Source: VAZQ01 sp963739385 (GTDB lineage Bacteria > Pseudomonadota > Alphaproteobacteria > Rhizobiales > Xanthobacteraceae). From it: a stretch of DNA of 64,000 nt. Numbering within the stretch: the first letter of the stretch is position 1; the number at the start of each line of letters is the position of its first letter. Below are positions 1 to 8,492 of the stretch, piece by piece. Below the pieces are notes generated by a model. That model was not told the DNA's origin. It saw only the letters and a program-made list of their open reading frames with translations, and did not search any database. The position numbers and the translations under genes are program-made. Where the stretch lies: the NCBI GenBank assembly GCA_963739385.1, contig CAVUAI010000034.1, positions 62,001 to 126,000 on the forward strand, in the 5' to 3' direction.

Positions 1-47
1 TCCGAAGTTCGCATCATTGTGAGGCACGCTCGTTTGCGAAGTTCGGA
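1..47. repeat. Imperfect inverted repeat at the window edge
   Basis: The arms TCCGAAGTTCGCA (1-13) and TGCGAAGTTCGGA (35-47) are inverted copies with a single central mismatch, separated by 21 bases. Each arm is itself nearly palindromic around CGAAGTTCG. It lies upstream of pdhB, next to a second and longer inverted repeat. It could be an intergenic palindromic element or part of the upstream gene's 3' region, which is outside the window. Confidence 0.5.
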
Positions 48-76
48 TTCGAAGGACACTGGCAACGTATTGACCT

Positions 77-150
77 AGTGTGGCTTTGGTTCAGAAGTCC
101 GCATTTCGGACTTGCCGCGGGAATATCGCGGACTTCTGAACCGCCACACT
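77..150. repeat. Long inverted repeat upstream of pdhB
   Basis: The left arm (77-102) begins AGTGTGGC and contains GGTTCAGAAGTCCGC. The right arm (128-150) is its reverse complement apart from a 3-base bulge. Inside lies a second hairpin, AAGTCCG (95-101) with CGGACTT (107-113) around a 5-base loop. The structure ends 24 bases before the pdhB start codon, so it would sit in the leader if transcription starts upstream. It has no T-run and so is not an obvious terminator. A REP/MITE-like palindromic element or a regulatory leader are both possible. Confidence 0.6.
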
Positions 151-174
151 CGGCCGCCAACGGGTGATGCGTCC

Positions 175-1626
175 ATGCCGACTCAAGTGTTGATGCCCGC
201 GCTCTCGCCGACCATGGAGAAGGGCAACCTCGCCAAGTGGCACAAGAAGGAAGGTGACTCCGTCAAATCCGGCGATGTCATCGCCGAGATCGAGACCGAC
301 AAAGCCACCATGGAGGTTGAAGCGGTCGACGAGGGCACGCTCGGCAAGATCCTCGTGCCGGAAGGCACCAACGATGTGGCGGTCAACACACCGATAGCGA
401 TGATCCTGGGCGAAGGCGAGGATGCCTCTACGCTCACCGACGGTGCCGCGCGGCCGCCGCGGGGGCCGGCAGGTAAAGTCGAACACCCTGACCTGGAGGC
501 AAAGGGCCGGGAATCCGTTCCCGCTCCCATGGACAGTGATCCGGCGGCGCGGACCGCACGCCAGCCGGCACCCCCGGCGTCTGCTGTCGCCGCGCCGCCG
601 CAACCGGCTGCGTTGCCTGAACCCGACGTACCGGAAGGTACCGAGATGGTGACCATGACGGTGCGCGAGGCGCTCCGCGACGCGATGGCGGAAGAGATGC
701 GCCACGACAAGTCGGTATTCGTGATGGGCGAGGAGGTCGCAGAGTATCAGGGCGCCTACAAGGTGACCCAGGGTCTTCTGCAGGAGTTCGGGCCCATGCG
801 CGTGATCGACACGCCGATCACCGAGCACGGTTTCGCCGGCCTCGGTATCGGTGCGGCGTTCGCCGGGCTCAAGCCGGTGGTCGAGTTCATGACTTTCAAT
901 TTCGCCCTGCAAGCCATGGATCAGCTCATCAATTCGGCGGCGAAGACGCGCTACATGTCCGGTGGGCAGATGGGTGCGTCGGTGGTCTTCCGCGGGCCCA
1001 ACGGGCCCGCCGCCCGCGTTGCTGCGCAGCACAGCCAGGACTTCACCGCGTGGTACTCACACATTCCCGGTCTCAAGGTGATCGCTCCCTATACCGCCGC
1101 CGACGCCAAGGGGCTACTCAAATCCGCGATTCGTGATCCCAATCCCGTCATCTTTCTTGAAAACGAAATCCTCTACGGTCAGAGCTTTCCGGTACCCAAG
1201 CTCGACGACTATCTGGTACCGATCGGCAAGGCCAAGATCGTGCGGTCGGGGACCGACGTGACCATTGTTGCCTGGTCGATGAGCATGACCTATGCGCTCA
1301 AGGCCGCCGACGAGCTCGCCAATGATCATATCAATGCCGAGGTCATCGATCTGCGTACGCTCAAGCCCATGGACGTCGCGACCATCATCGAGTCCGTGAA
1401 GAAAACCGGCCGCCTTGTCACGGTCGAGGAGGGCTGGCGACAATCGGGAGTCGGTGCGGAGATCGCCGCCAACGTGACCGAGCATGCCTTCGACTGGCTC
1501 GACGCACCGGTCACCCGCGTCACCGGCAAGGACGTGCCGATGCCCTATGCGGCGAATCTTGAAAAGCTCGCGCTGCCTTCGGTCGCGGATGTGGTCGCGG
1601 CGGCAAAGGCGGTCTGCTACCGGTGA
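175..1626 (+). CDS. pdhB: Pyruvate dehydrogenase E1 component subunit beta with N-terminal lipoyl domain
   Basis: This is the thiamine-diphosphate E1-beta subunit, which pairs with E1-alpha (expected just upstream of the window) to decarboxylate pyruvate and pass the acetyl group to E2-bound lipoate. Residues 1 to about 80 form a biotinyl/lipoyl domain with the lipoylation motif ETDKATME (Lys43). A Pro/Ala-rich linker follows, then the transketolase-like catalytic and C-terminal domains from about residue 155. A lipoyl domain on E1-beta is typical of alphaproteobacteria. The start at 175 gives MPTQVLMPALSP, which matches the lipoyl-domain start of pdhC below. An in-frame ATG at 112 would add 21 low-complexity residues from inside the inverted repeat and was rejected. 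The next gene starts 7 bases after the stop. Confidence 0.96.
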   Translation: MPTQVLMPALSPTMEKGNLAKWHKKEGDSVKSGDVIAEIETDKATMEVEAVDEGTLGKILVPEGTNDVAVNTPIAMILGEGEDASTLTDGAARPPRGPAGKVEHPDLEAKGRESVPAPMDSDPAARTARQPAPPASAVAAPPQPAALPEPDVPEGTEMVTMTVREALRDAMAEEMRHDKSVFVMGEEVAEYQGAYKVTQGLLQEFGPMRVIDTPITEHGFAGLGIGAAFAGLKPVVEFMTFNFALQAMDQLINSAAKTRYMSGGQMGASVVFRGPNGPAARVAAQHSQDFTAWYSHIPGLKVIAPYTAADAKGLLKSAIRDPNPVIFLENEILYGQSFPVPKLDDYLVPIGKAKIVRSGTDVTIVAWSMSMTYALKAADELANDHINAEVIDLRTLKPMDVATIIESVKKTGRLVTVEEGWRQSGVGAEIAANVTEHAFDWLDAPVTRVTGKDVPMPYAANLEKLALPSVADVVAAAKAVCYR

Positions 1627-1633
1627 GGACACA

Positions 1634-1930
1634 ATGAGCAATCCGTACCAGGCGTTGAATATTCCCCCCGCCGCAAATGAACGCGGCGGCGTCGAAGTCT
1701 TGCGTTGCGCCGTCATCGTCGACGAGCTGCACCTCACGCTGCGTCCCGTGTTCAACGAACCGAACGACTGGGGCCGGCTGTTCGCCGAGGCTGCGCGCCA
1801 GGTGGCACGCGCCTATGCTCACCAGAACCGGTTTCCGGAAAACGAAACTCTCGAGCGCATTCGCACCGCTTTCGAGCGCGAGATGCAGTCGCCGCCCGAT
1901 GTCGAAAGCTCGGTCGCTCCGATCGGCTAG
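1634..1930 (+). CDS. DUF5076-like small protein, copy 1
   Basis: A 98-residue protein of unknown function between pdhB and pdhC. It shares the pattern LxIPPxAxExGGVEVLR and a WGxLxADxAR-like middle with the gene at 2064, so the two are tandem paralogues. No signal peptide or membrane segment is visible and it is predicted cytoplasmic. From memory, small DUF5076 proteins occur inside pyruvate dehydrogenase clusters of Hyphomicrobiales; that family name was not tested here. The 7-base gap after pdhB implies co-transcription and translational coupling. The position suggests a role tied to the dehydrogenase complex, but nothing in the sequence states a function. Confidence 0.8.
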   Translation: MSNPYQALNIPPAANERGGVEVLRCAVIVDELHLTLRPVFNEPNDWGRLFAEAARQVARAYAHQNRFPENETLERIRTAFEREMQSPPDVESSVAPIG

Positions 1931-2063
1931 CGACCTTGGATCGCCGGCGGAGCGCCAACTTCCAGTCCTGTTGCCGACGCGAGGGATTGCCACGGCGAAC
2001 CGGTTTCATCCGGATCAAGTCCGGTTCAGTTTCACCGCTCAGTGTCAACGGGCGAGGTAATTC

Positions 2064-2354
2064 ATGGCGACGTTCGACCCGCTCCACATTCCGCCGACCG
2101 CGCTCGAGCAAGGCGGGGTTGAAGTTCTGCGCGCGGCCGTCGTGGGGGGAGGTTTGCACGTTTCGCTGCGTCGGGCTTTCGACGACCCGCAGGCCTGGGG
2201 CATGCTCATTGCGGACGTCGCAAGACACGCCGCGCGCATCTTCGCCACGGAGACCAAGCTGACCGAGGAAGAAGCGCTCGAACGCATCCGCGCGATGTTC
2301 GACGCCGAGATGGATGCGCCCACCGATCCCGGCTCCACCAGCGCGGTCAGTTGA
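2064..2354 (+). CDS. DUF5076-like small protein, copy 2
   Basis: A 96-residue paralogue of the gene at 1634. The N-terminus (LHIPPTALEQGGVEVLRAAV) and the central FDDPQAWGMLIADVARHAAR segment align with copy 1, whereas the C-terminal tails differ. A 133-base gap separates the copies, and this copy ends 17 bases before the pdhC ATG. The shared residues point to a small alpha/beta fold, but function is unknown. The pair has probably diverged after duplication inside the operon. Confidence 0.8.
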   Translation: MATFDPLHIPPTALEQGGVEVLRAAVVGGGLHVSLRRAFDDPQAWGMLIADVARHAARIFATETKLTEEEALERIRAMFDAEMDAPTDPGSTSAVS

Positions 2355-2371
2355 ACGATCGAGAACCCGTC

Positions 2372-3784
2372 ATGCCGGTCAATATCCTGATGCCCGCTCT
2401 GTCGCCCACCATGGAGAAGGGCAACCTCGCCAAGTGGCTGAAGAAGGAAGGGGACAAGGTCAAGCCGGGCGATGTCATCGCGGAGATCGAGACCGACAAG
2501 GCCACCATGGAGTACGAGTTGATCGATGAGGGCACGCTCGCCAAGATCGTGGTCCCGGAAGGCACGCAGGACGTTCCGGTCAATCAACTCATCGCCGTGC
2601 TGGCGGAGGAAGGCGAGGATGTCAAGGCAGCGGCGGCCGGGGCGGCCAAGGCTACCGCTCCTGCCGCCAAGCCTCCCGCGCCGGCTGCCGCACCGGTCAG
2701 TGCCGCACCCCCGCCGCGGCAAGCCTCTCCGCAGGCCGCCACAGCCGGCGCAGTCGCTCCGTCGCCACAGGCGCGTCCTGCCGCTCCTGAGCCTCAGCCC
2801 GCGGCGCGCGAAACGCCCGACGCGGGAGCGCGTGCCGACGGCCACGGCAGCAATCGTATCTTTTCCTCGCCGCTGGCGCGGCGGCTGGCAAAAGATGCCG
2901 GCATCGATCTCACCCGCATCAATGGGTCGGGCCCGCACGGCCGCGTCATCGCGCGCGATGTGGAGGCGGCGCGATCGGGTAAAGGGCTTGTCACACCCGC
3001 GGTCGCGCCCGCGGCCGCTGCGGCGCCTACACCGGTGATCGCGCCCTCCGACGACAAGATCCGTGCGCTGTTTGAGGCGGGCTCCTACGAAGCCATCCCG
3101 CACGACAATATCCGCAAGGTGATCGCCCGGCGGTTGCTCGAGGCGAAGCTCACCATCCCGCACTTCTACCTCACGCTCGACTGCAACATCGGCAAGCTCC
3201 TGGCTGCGCGCGAGGAGATCAACGCGGCCGCCGCGAAGGACAAGGACGGCAAGCCCGCGTACAAGATTTCGGTCAACGACTTCATCATCAAGGCGCTTGC
3301 GCTCGCGCTCCAGCGCGTCCCGGACGCCAACGTGACCTGGACCGAAGGCGCGATGCTCAAGCACAAGCATTCCGATGTCGGCGTTGCCGTGTCCATCCCG
3401 GGCGGGTTGATCACGCCGGTCGTGCGCCGTGCCGAGCAAAAATCGCTGTCGGTGATTTCGAACGAGATGAAGGATTTTGCCGCCCGCGCCCGCGCCCGCA
3501 AGCTCAGGCCCGAGGAATATCAGGGCGGCACCTCTGCCGTGTCCAATCTCGGCATGTATGGCATCAAGGATTTCTACGCCATCATCAATCCCCCGCACGC
3601 GACCATCCTCTCGGTCGGAGCCGGGGAGGAGCGGGCGGTCGTCAAGGACGGCAGGATCGAGGCCGCCCACATCATGACGGTGGGGCTTGCGACCGACCAT
3701 CGGGCCGTCGACGGTGCGCTCGGTGCCGAGCTGCTCGGCGCGTTCAAGGCACTGATCGAGAATCCGGTGATGATGGTGGTATGA
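2372..3784 (+). CDS. pdhC: Dihydrolipoamide acetyltransferase, E2 of pyruvate dehydrogenase
   Basis: The E2 core transfers the acetyl group from lipoyl-lysine to CoA. In order: a lipoyl domain (residues 1-80, ETDKATME with Lys43), an Ala/Pro linker, a peripheral-subunit-binding domain (about 165-205, IFSSPLARRLAKDAGIDL ... GPHGRV), a second Ala/Pro linker, and a catalytic domain ending in the active-site motif ATDHRAVDGAL. Its 470 residues are usual for a single-lipoyl E2. The ATG at 2372 is preferred over an in-frame TTG at 2351, because it gives MPVNILMPALSPTMEKG, parallel to pdhB. The upstream small gene ends at 2354. Confidence 0.96.
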   Translation: MPVNILMPALSPTMEKGNLAKWLKKEGDKVKPGDVIAEIETDKATMEYELIDEGTLAKIVVPEGTQDVPVNQLIAVLAEEGEDVKAAAAGAAKATAPAAKPPAPAAAPVSAAPPPRQASPQAATAGAVAPSPQARPAAPEPQPAARETPDAGARADGHGSNRIFSSPLARRLAKDAGIDLTRINGSGPHGRVIARDVEAARSGKGLVTPAVAPAAAAAPTPVIAPSDDKIRALFEAGSYEAIPHDNIRKVIARRLLEAKLTIPHFYLTLDCNIGKLLAAREEINAAAAKDKDGKPAYKISVNDFIIKALALALQRVPDANVTWTEGAMLKHKHSDVGVAVSIPGGLITPVVRRAEQKSLSVISNEMKDFAARARARKLRPEEYQGGTSAVSNLGMYGIKDFYAIINPPHATILSVGAGEERAVVKDGRIEAAHIMTVGLATDHRAVDGALGAELLGAFKALIENPVMMVV

Positions 3785-3793
3785 GCGCCGGCG

Positions 3794-4297
3794 ATGAGCG
3801 AGCGCGAGACCACCATTCGAACGGTTGCCGTCACCTACTTTCCGATGCTGATCGCGGTGCTGTCGCTCGTCACCTCGATCTATAATGGCTATCTCAACAA
3901 CAAGTTCGTCGACATCATCCAGCGCAACTTCGGCCGTACCGAGTATCTGCGGACTTGCAAAGAGATCATCGACGCATATTTTCAGGTCAAGTTCCGGGCC
4001 AGCATTATCAGCGAGATGTCGGAGCGCGGGCAGGGCGGCGCAGCGGCGGGCGCGGCCGCGGCGGCGCAGATCGACGCCGCCAACGCGGTCAGTAAATTTG
4101 GCGCGCTAGGAACCTATCTGGCCAATCTGCGTGATGAAGCCACGCGCGAGTACTACACTCATCTCACCTGGGAGCTTGAGAAGGTCGTGCGGGAGGCCGC
4201 CAGAACTCCGCCCGCGGACCTCAACAAGCTGTTCGAGCCGGCGGACCGCATTTTTACCGACATGAACAATGATTGCGTGAAGACCGCCAAGGGATAG
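3794..4297 (+). CDS. Small membrane-anchored hypothetical protein
   Basis: A 167-residue protein I do not recognise. A hydrophobic segment near residues 14-34 (YFPMLIAVLSLVTSIYNGY) looks like one N-terminal membrane anchor. The rest is soluble, with an Ala/Gly-rich stretch around residues 78-92 and a helical, charged C-terminal half with an NNDC motif near the end. It starts 9 bases after pdhC and ends 59 bases before the next start, so it belongs to the same transcription unit. No catalytic motif is seen. Confidence 0.75.
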   Translation: MSERETTIRTVAVTYFPMLIAVLSLVTSIYNGYLNNKFVDIIQRNFGRTEYLRTCKEIIDAYFQVKFRASIISEMSERGQGGAAAGAAAAAQIDAANAVSKFGALGTYLANLRDEATREYYTHLTWELEKVVREAARTPPADLNKLFEPADRIFTDMNNDCVKTAKG

Positions 4298-4356
4298 CAG
4301 CCGCAACGGCACACCTCCGCACCAGACCGGAGGAAGACGCAGACAGGAGGGACGGC

Positions 4357-5409
4357 ATGGACGAGAACAAGTCGCGGAAGGCCCGGTCGACGCACTCGGT
4401 ACGGGCAGGTGCGGGGGCGACCGGGCCCTGGACCCGTCGCGAGGTCCTGGGGGCCGCTGGCCTCGCCGGCGCAGCGGCATTGCTGCCAACAGCGTTGCAT
4501 GCCCAGGAGCAGTTTCCGGCGAGAAACCTCCGCATCATTGTGCCGTTCCCGGCAGGCGCTACCACCGACATGCTGGCTCGGCTCTTTGCACAGCGGATGT
4601 CGGAAGGCCTGAACCAGAGCGTGGTTGTAGAGAACGTCGGCGGCGCGGGTGGGTCGCTGGGCGCCGACCAGGTGGCGAAGGCAGCCCCGGACGGCTACAC
4701 GCTCCTGTTCCACAACATCACCTTCACCACCACCACGACCTCGCTGCAGTTCGTCGGGCGCTCTCGCCACGACATCGAACAGGACTTCGTGCCGATTGCG
4801 GTCGGCGCCTACGTGCCGTTGTTGCTGCTGGCGCATCCTTCGGTGCCCGCACGCGACCTGAAGGAGTTCGTGGAATATGCGAAGCAGACCAAGGAGCCCC
4901 TGTTCTACGGATCGACCGGTCCCGGCAGCATCATGAATTTGATGGGCGAGGTGCTTAAGCGGGACACCGGGATCAAGATGGACCATGTACCGTTCCGCGG
5001 GGCCGCACCGCTGGTGCAGGAAATGCTGTCGGGCCGTATCCAGTTCGGCGGCGACCAGCTTTCAAGCTCGTTGGAACGCGTGCGCACTGGCCAGCTCAAG
5101 GCAATGGCCGTCGCAACCCGCTCATCGGCCTTGCCCGAGGTTGCGACCGTGCGGGAGCTGGGCTTTCCAAATCTCGAGCTGCGCGGCTGGAACGGCTTCT
5201 TCGCTCCGAAGGGGACGCCGGAACCGGTGATCGCCCGTCTGCACCGGGAGATCGCAGCGGCTGCCAAGCATCCCGACGTGCAGAAGCGAATGATCGACGT
5301 CGGCGCCGAACCATCCGGGTCGAGCCAGGCCGAAATGCGTGAGATGCTGCGCGAGCAGATCGTCAAGGTGAGGCCGATGGTGGAGGACCTCAAACTCGTG
5401 GTGCAATAG
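4357..5409 (+). CDS. Bug/TctC-family solute-binding protein with Tat-type signal
   Basis: A 350-residue periplasmic binding protein of the tripartite tricarboxylate transporter (Bug) family. The export signal has a twin-arginine motif (TRREVLG) before a hydrophobic stretch and a cleavage-like site LHAQ. The mature part starts with the family hallmark NLRIIVPFPAGATTDMLAR. It later has DGYTLLFHN, DFVPIAVGAYVPLLL, and the FFAPKGTPEPVIARL C-terminal motif. The start is set by AGGAGG at 4345-4350, six bases before the ATG; an upstream in-frame ATG at 4273 lies inside the previous gene. No TctA/TctB membrane partners are nearby, so it is an orphan receptor, oddly placed between pdhC and lpdA. The ligand cannot be read from sequence; carboxylates are common for the family. 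Confidence 0.88.
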   Translation: MDENKSRKARSTHSVRAGAGATGPWTRREVLGAAGLAGAAALLPTALHAQEQFPARNLRIIVPFPAGATTDMLARLFAQRMSEGLNQSVVVENVGGAGGSLGADQVAKAAPDGYTLLFHNITFTTTTTSLQFVGRSRHDIEQDFVPIAVGAYVPLLLLAHPSVPARDLKEFVEYAKQTKEPLFYGSTGPGSIMNLMGEVLKRDTGIKMDHVPFRGAAPLVQEMLSGRIQFGGDQLSSSLERVRTGQLKAMAVATRSSALPEVATVRELGFPNLELRGWNGFFAPKGTPEPVIARLHREIAAAAKHPDVQKRMIDVGAEPSGSSQAEMREMLREQIVKVRPMVEDLKLVVQ

Positions 5410-5434
5410 ATGAGCTGGTCTTTAGGCACACAGA

Positions 5435-6856
5435 ATGGCTGATACCTCCTTCGACATCGTCATCATCGGCTCCGGCCCGGGCGGTTACGTCACCGCGATC
5501 CGGGCAGCCCAGCTCGGCTTCAAGACCGCGATCGTCGAGCGCGACTACCTCGGCGGCATCTGCCTCAACTGGGGCTGCATTCCCACCAAGGCGCTGCTGC
5601 GCTCGGCGGAGATTTTCCACTACATGGAGCACGCCAAGGACTACGGGCTTTTCGCCGAGAAGGTCGGCTACGACCCCGCGGCCGTGGTCAAGCGCTCGCG
5701 TGCGGTGTCGAAGCGGCTCAACGACGGCGTCGGATTTCTCATGAAGAAGAACAAGGTCGCCGTGATCTGGGGGGAGGCATCGATCGACGCGCCGGGCAGG
5801 GTAACCGTCAAGGCCGGCAAGAGCGAAGCGCCGAAAGGCGCCCTCGGTCCCGGCACCTACCAGGCCAAGCACATCATCCTCGCCACCGGGGCGCGTCCGC
5901 GCGTGCTGCCCGGACTCGAGCCCGACAAGAAGCTGGTCTGGACCTATTTCGAGGCCATGGTGCCGGAGCGCATGCCGAAATCATTGCTGGTGGTCGGCTC
6001 GGGCGCGATCGGCATCGAGTTCGCGTCGTTCTATCGCGCCTTCGGCTGCGAAGTGACAGTGGTGGAAATATTGCCGCAAATTCTCCCCGCGGAAGATGCC
6101 GAGATCGCAGCATTCGCGCGCAAACAGTTCGAGAAGCAGGGCATCAAGATCCTGACCGGCGCGAAAGTCACCAAGCTCGACAAGCAGAGCGATAGCGTCA
6201 CCGCGACCATCGATGACGGCAAGGGCGCCACCCAGACGCTGACCGTCGAGCGCGTCATCTCCGCGGTCGGAGTCACCGGAAATATCGAGAATCTCGGTCT
6301 CCAGAAACTGGGCGTGAAGACCGAGCGCGGCGCAGTCGTGGTCGATCCCCTCAATCGCACGAATGTGCCCGGCATCTACGCCATCGGCGATGTCGCCGGG
6401 CCCCCGCTGCTGGCCCACAAGGCCGAGCACGAAGGGGTCATCTGCGTCGAGGCGATCAAGGGCTTGCATCCCCACCCGATGGACAAGCGCCTCATTCCCG
6501 GCTGCACCTATTGCTCGCCGCAAATCGCCTCGGTCGGCCTTACCGAGCAGGCGGCGAAGGAGAAGAAGCTCGACATCCGCGTCGGCCGCTTTCCCTTCGT
6601 AGGCAACGGCAAGGCCATCGCGCTCGGCGAAGACCAGGGCCTGGTCAAGGTGATCTTCGACAAGAAGACGGGGGCGCTGCTCGGCGCACATATGGTGGGC
6701 GCGGAGGTGACCGAGTTGATCCAGGGCTACGTCATCGCGATGAACCTCGAGACCACCGAGGAGGAGCTCATCCACACCGTCTTCCCGCACCCGACGCTGT
6801 CGGAGATGATGAAGGAAGCCGTGCTCGATGCCTATGGACGGGCCCTGAACATCTGA
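5435..6856 (+). CDS. lpdA: Dihydrolipoyl dehydrogenase (E3)
   Basis: This FAD enzyme reoxidises dihydrolipoamide on E2 with NAD+, completing the pyruvate dehydrogenase complex. Seen: the N-terminal FAD site GSGPGGYVTAIRAAQLG, the redox-active disulfide in GGICLNWGCIPTKALL (Cys43/Cys48), the NAD-binding VVGSGAIGIEFA, the second FAD motif YAIGDVAG, and the C-terminal catalytic pair in HTVFPHPTLSEMM. It has 473 residues, full length for the family. A 25-base gap follows the Bug gene. The gene closes the PDH cluster and is followed by a 275-base gap without a convincing gene. Confidence 0.97.
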   Translation: MADTSFDIVIIGSGPGGYVTAIRAAQLGFKTAIVERDYLGGICLNWGCIPTKALLRSAEIFHYMEHAKDYGLFAEKVGYDPAAVVKRSRAVSKRLNDGVGFLMKKNKVAVIWGEASIDAPGRVTVKAGKSEAPKGALGPGTYQAKHIILATGARPRVLPGLEPDKKLVWTYFEAMVPERMPKSLLVVGSGAIGIEFASFYRAFGCEVTVVEILPQILPAEDAEIAAFARKQFEKQGIKILTGAKVTKLDKQSDSVTATIDDGKGATQTLTVERVISAVGVTGNIENLGLQKLGVKTERGAVVVDPLNRTNVPGIYAIGDVAGPPLLAHKAEHEGVICVEAIKGLHPHPMDKRLIPGCTYCSPQIASVGLTEQAAKEKKLDIRVGRFPFVGNGKAIALGEDQGLVKVIFDKKTGALLGAHMVGAEVTELIQGYVIAMNLETTEEELIHTVFPHPTLSEMMKEAVLDAYGRALNI

Positions 6857-7131
6857 GCGCGGAGCGTGCGACGATCGCTTCGGCGTCGCCGAGGCCACCG
6901 CCTTCCTGTTCGATCAGCCAAGCCAGCGCCTTGATGGTCCGTCGGGAGGATTGGGAACGACGATCGTGATGGTTCGGGTCGGAAAGCCCTGGTGCCAGCG
7001 GGAAGTGAAAGACCGGGCCGGCGAGCGGCAAGGGTCGTGCGGCGCGTGAGCAGGGGCTTGTCCGGCGGTGACTGGCGGCAGGAACTCTAGGTGGTGGCAG
7101 GTGTTTGGTCAAAGTCCCAAAGGAGGCGTCC

Positions 7132-7347
7132 ATGCAGGAGCACATCTACAAAGTCATCGAGATCGTGGGCTCGTCGCAGACTTCGATCGAGGATGCCATC
7201 AGCACCGCGATCAGCCGCGCCGGTGAAACGCTCAGGCATCTACGCTGGTTCGAGGTCGTGCAGACGCGCGGCCATGTCGAGAACGGAAAGATCGCACACT
7301 ATCAGGTGACGCTGAAGGTCGGCTTCACCATGGAAGAGGCGGCCTGA
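7132..7347 (+). CDS. Dodecin family flavin-binding protein
   Basis: A 71-residue dodecin. These proteins form hollow dodecamers that store or buffer flavin. The whole protein matches the family pattern: VYKxxEIVGSSxTSIEDAI, then the LRHLRWFEV segment carrying the flavin-stacking Trp, then a glycine-linked HYQVTLKVGF strand. The start at 7132 is fixed by AGGAGG at 7121-7126. It sits between lpdA and lipA, fitting a role beside flavo- and lipoate enzymes. Confidence 0.93.
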   Translation: MQEHIYKVIEIVGSSQTSIEDAISTAISRAGETLRHLRWFEVVQTRGHVENGKIAHYQVTLKVGFTMEEAA

Positions 7348-7474
7348 CGACACCTTCCGCGACGGGCACCGCAGTCCGCTATCGGGGAGCCAGCCGGCAT
7401 TTGGACACGCCTGGTTGACCCAATGGCCGCTTGCGCCGGCTGCGCCGCATCCGTAAGTAAGCTCCGGAGCTTCC

Positions 7475-8428
7475 ATGACCGTCGTGCTCGATGCCAGCAG
7501 CAGACCGCGCCATCCGGAGAAGGCGCATCGGCCGGACTCGCCGGCATTGAAGAAGCCCGACTGGATCAGGGTCAAGGCACCGGTTTCGAAGGGCTATAAC
7601 GACACCCGGGCGATCGTGCGCGCCAACGGCTTGCACACGGTGTGCGAGGAGGCCGGCTGTCCCAATATCGGCGAATGTTGGGACAAGAAGCACGCGACCT
7701 TCATGATCATGGGCGACACCTGCACGCGCGCCTGCGCCTTCTGCAACGTCAAGACCGGATTACCCGGGCCGCTCGATCCGGCGGAGCCCACGAGGATTGC
7801 CGAGGCGACCGCGAAACTCGGGCTCAGGCACGTGGTCGTGACCTCCGTCGACCGCGATGATCTCGACGATGGCGGCGCCGGCCACTTCGCGGCGGTGATC
7901 GGTGCCATCCGGGGACGATGCCCGACCACCTCGATCGAGGTGCTCACGCCCGATTTTCTGCGCAAGGAAGGCGCGCTCGAGGCAGTGGTTGCGGCCCGGC
8001 CCGATGTGTTCAACCACAACCTCGAGACCGTGCCGTCGAAATATCTCACGGTGCGGCCCGGCGCGCGCTACTTCGCGTCACTGCGCCTGCTGCAGCGGGT
8101 CAAGGAAGTCGACCCCACGATGTTCAGCAAGTCCGGCATCATGGTCGGCCTCGGCGAGGAGCGCAACGAAGTGCTCCAGGTCATGGACGATCTGCGCGCG
8201 GCCGATGTCGACTTCCTCACCATCGGCCAATACCTGCAGCCGACCCGCAAGCACCATGCGGTCGAGCGCTTCGTGCCGCCCGATGAGTTCAAGGCCTACG
8301 AGACCGTCGCCTATGCCAAGGGATTCCTGATGGTCGCGGCGTCGCCGCTGACGCGCTCCTCCCACCACGCCGGCGAGGACTTCGAGCGATTGCGGGCGGC
8401 GCGGCAGACGCGGCTTGGTCGCCTCTGA
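7475..8428 (+). CDS. lipA: Lipoyl synthase
   Basis: This radical SAM enzyme inserts sulfur at C6 and C8 of the octanoyl group on E2 and other lipoyl domains. The auxiliary [4Fe-4S] cluster cysteines are in CEEAGCPNIGEC (Cys57, Cys62, Cys68). The radical SAM cluster is CTRACAFC (Cys83, Cys87, Cys90). The family's C-terminal RSSHHAGE serine loop is present. It has 317 residues, the normal length. Its place directly behind the PDH genes supplies the cofactor for the lipoyl lysines in PdhB and PdhC. Confidence 0.97.
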   Translation: MTVVLDASSRPRHPEKAHRPDSPALKKPDWIRVKAPVSKGYNDTRAIVRANGLHTVCEEAGCPNIGECWDKKHATFMIMGDTCTRACAFCNVKTGLPGPLDPAEPTRIAEATAKLGLRHVVVTSVDRDDLDDGGAGHFAAVIGAIRGRCPTTSIEVLTPDFLRKEGALEAVVAARPDVFNHNLETVPSKYLTVRPGARYFASLRLLQRVKEVDPTMFSKSGIMVGLGEERNEVLQVMDDLRAADVDFLTIGQYLQPTRKHHAVERFVPPDEFKAYETVAYAKGFLMVAASPLTRSSHHAGEDFERLRAARQTRLGRL

Positions 8429-8492
8429 CGGCAATGCGTGATGAGATCGTGATCGGCCGCGCGCTTCAGGAGGCCACGGCCGGAGCCGATTG

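Noticed and set aside
2045..3700. Long minus-strand frame opposite pdhC
   Set aside because: Arg/Gly/His-rich shadow translation of pdhC with no domain.
6857..6960. Minus-strand peptide IKALAWLIEQEGGGLGDAEA between lpdA and dodecin
   Set aside because: Looks protein-like, but there is no start, ribosome site or family match; kept as unassigned.
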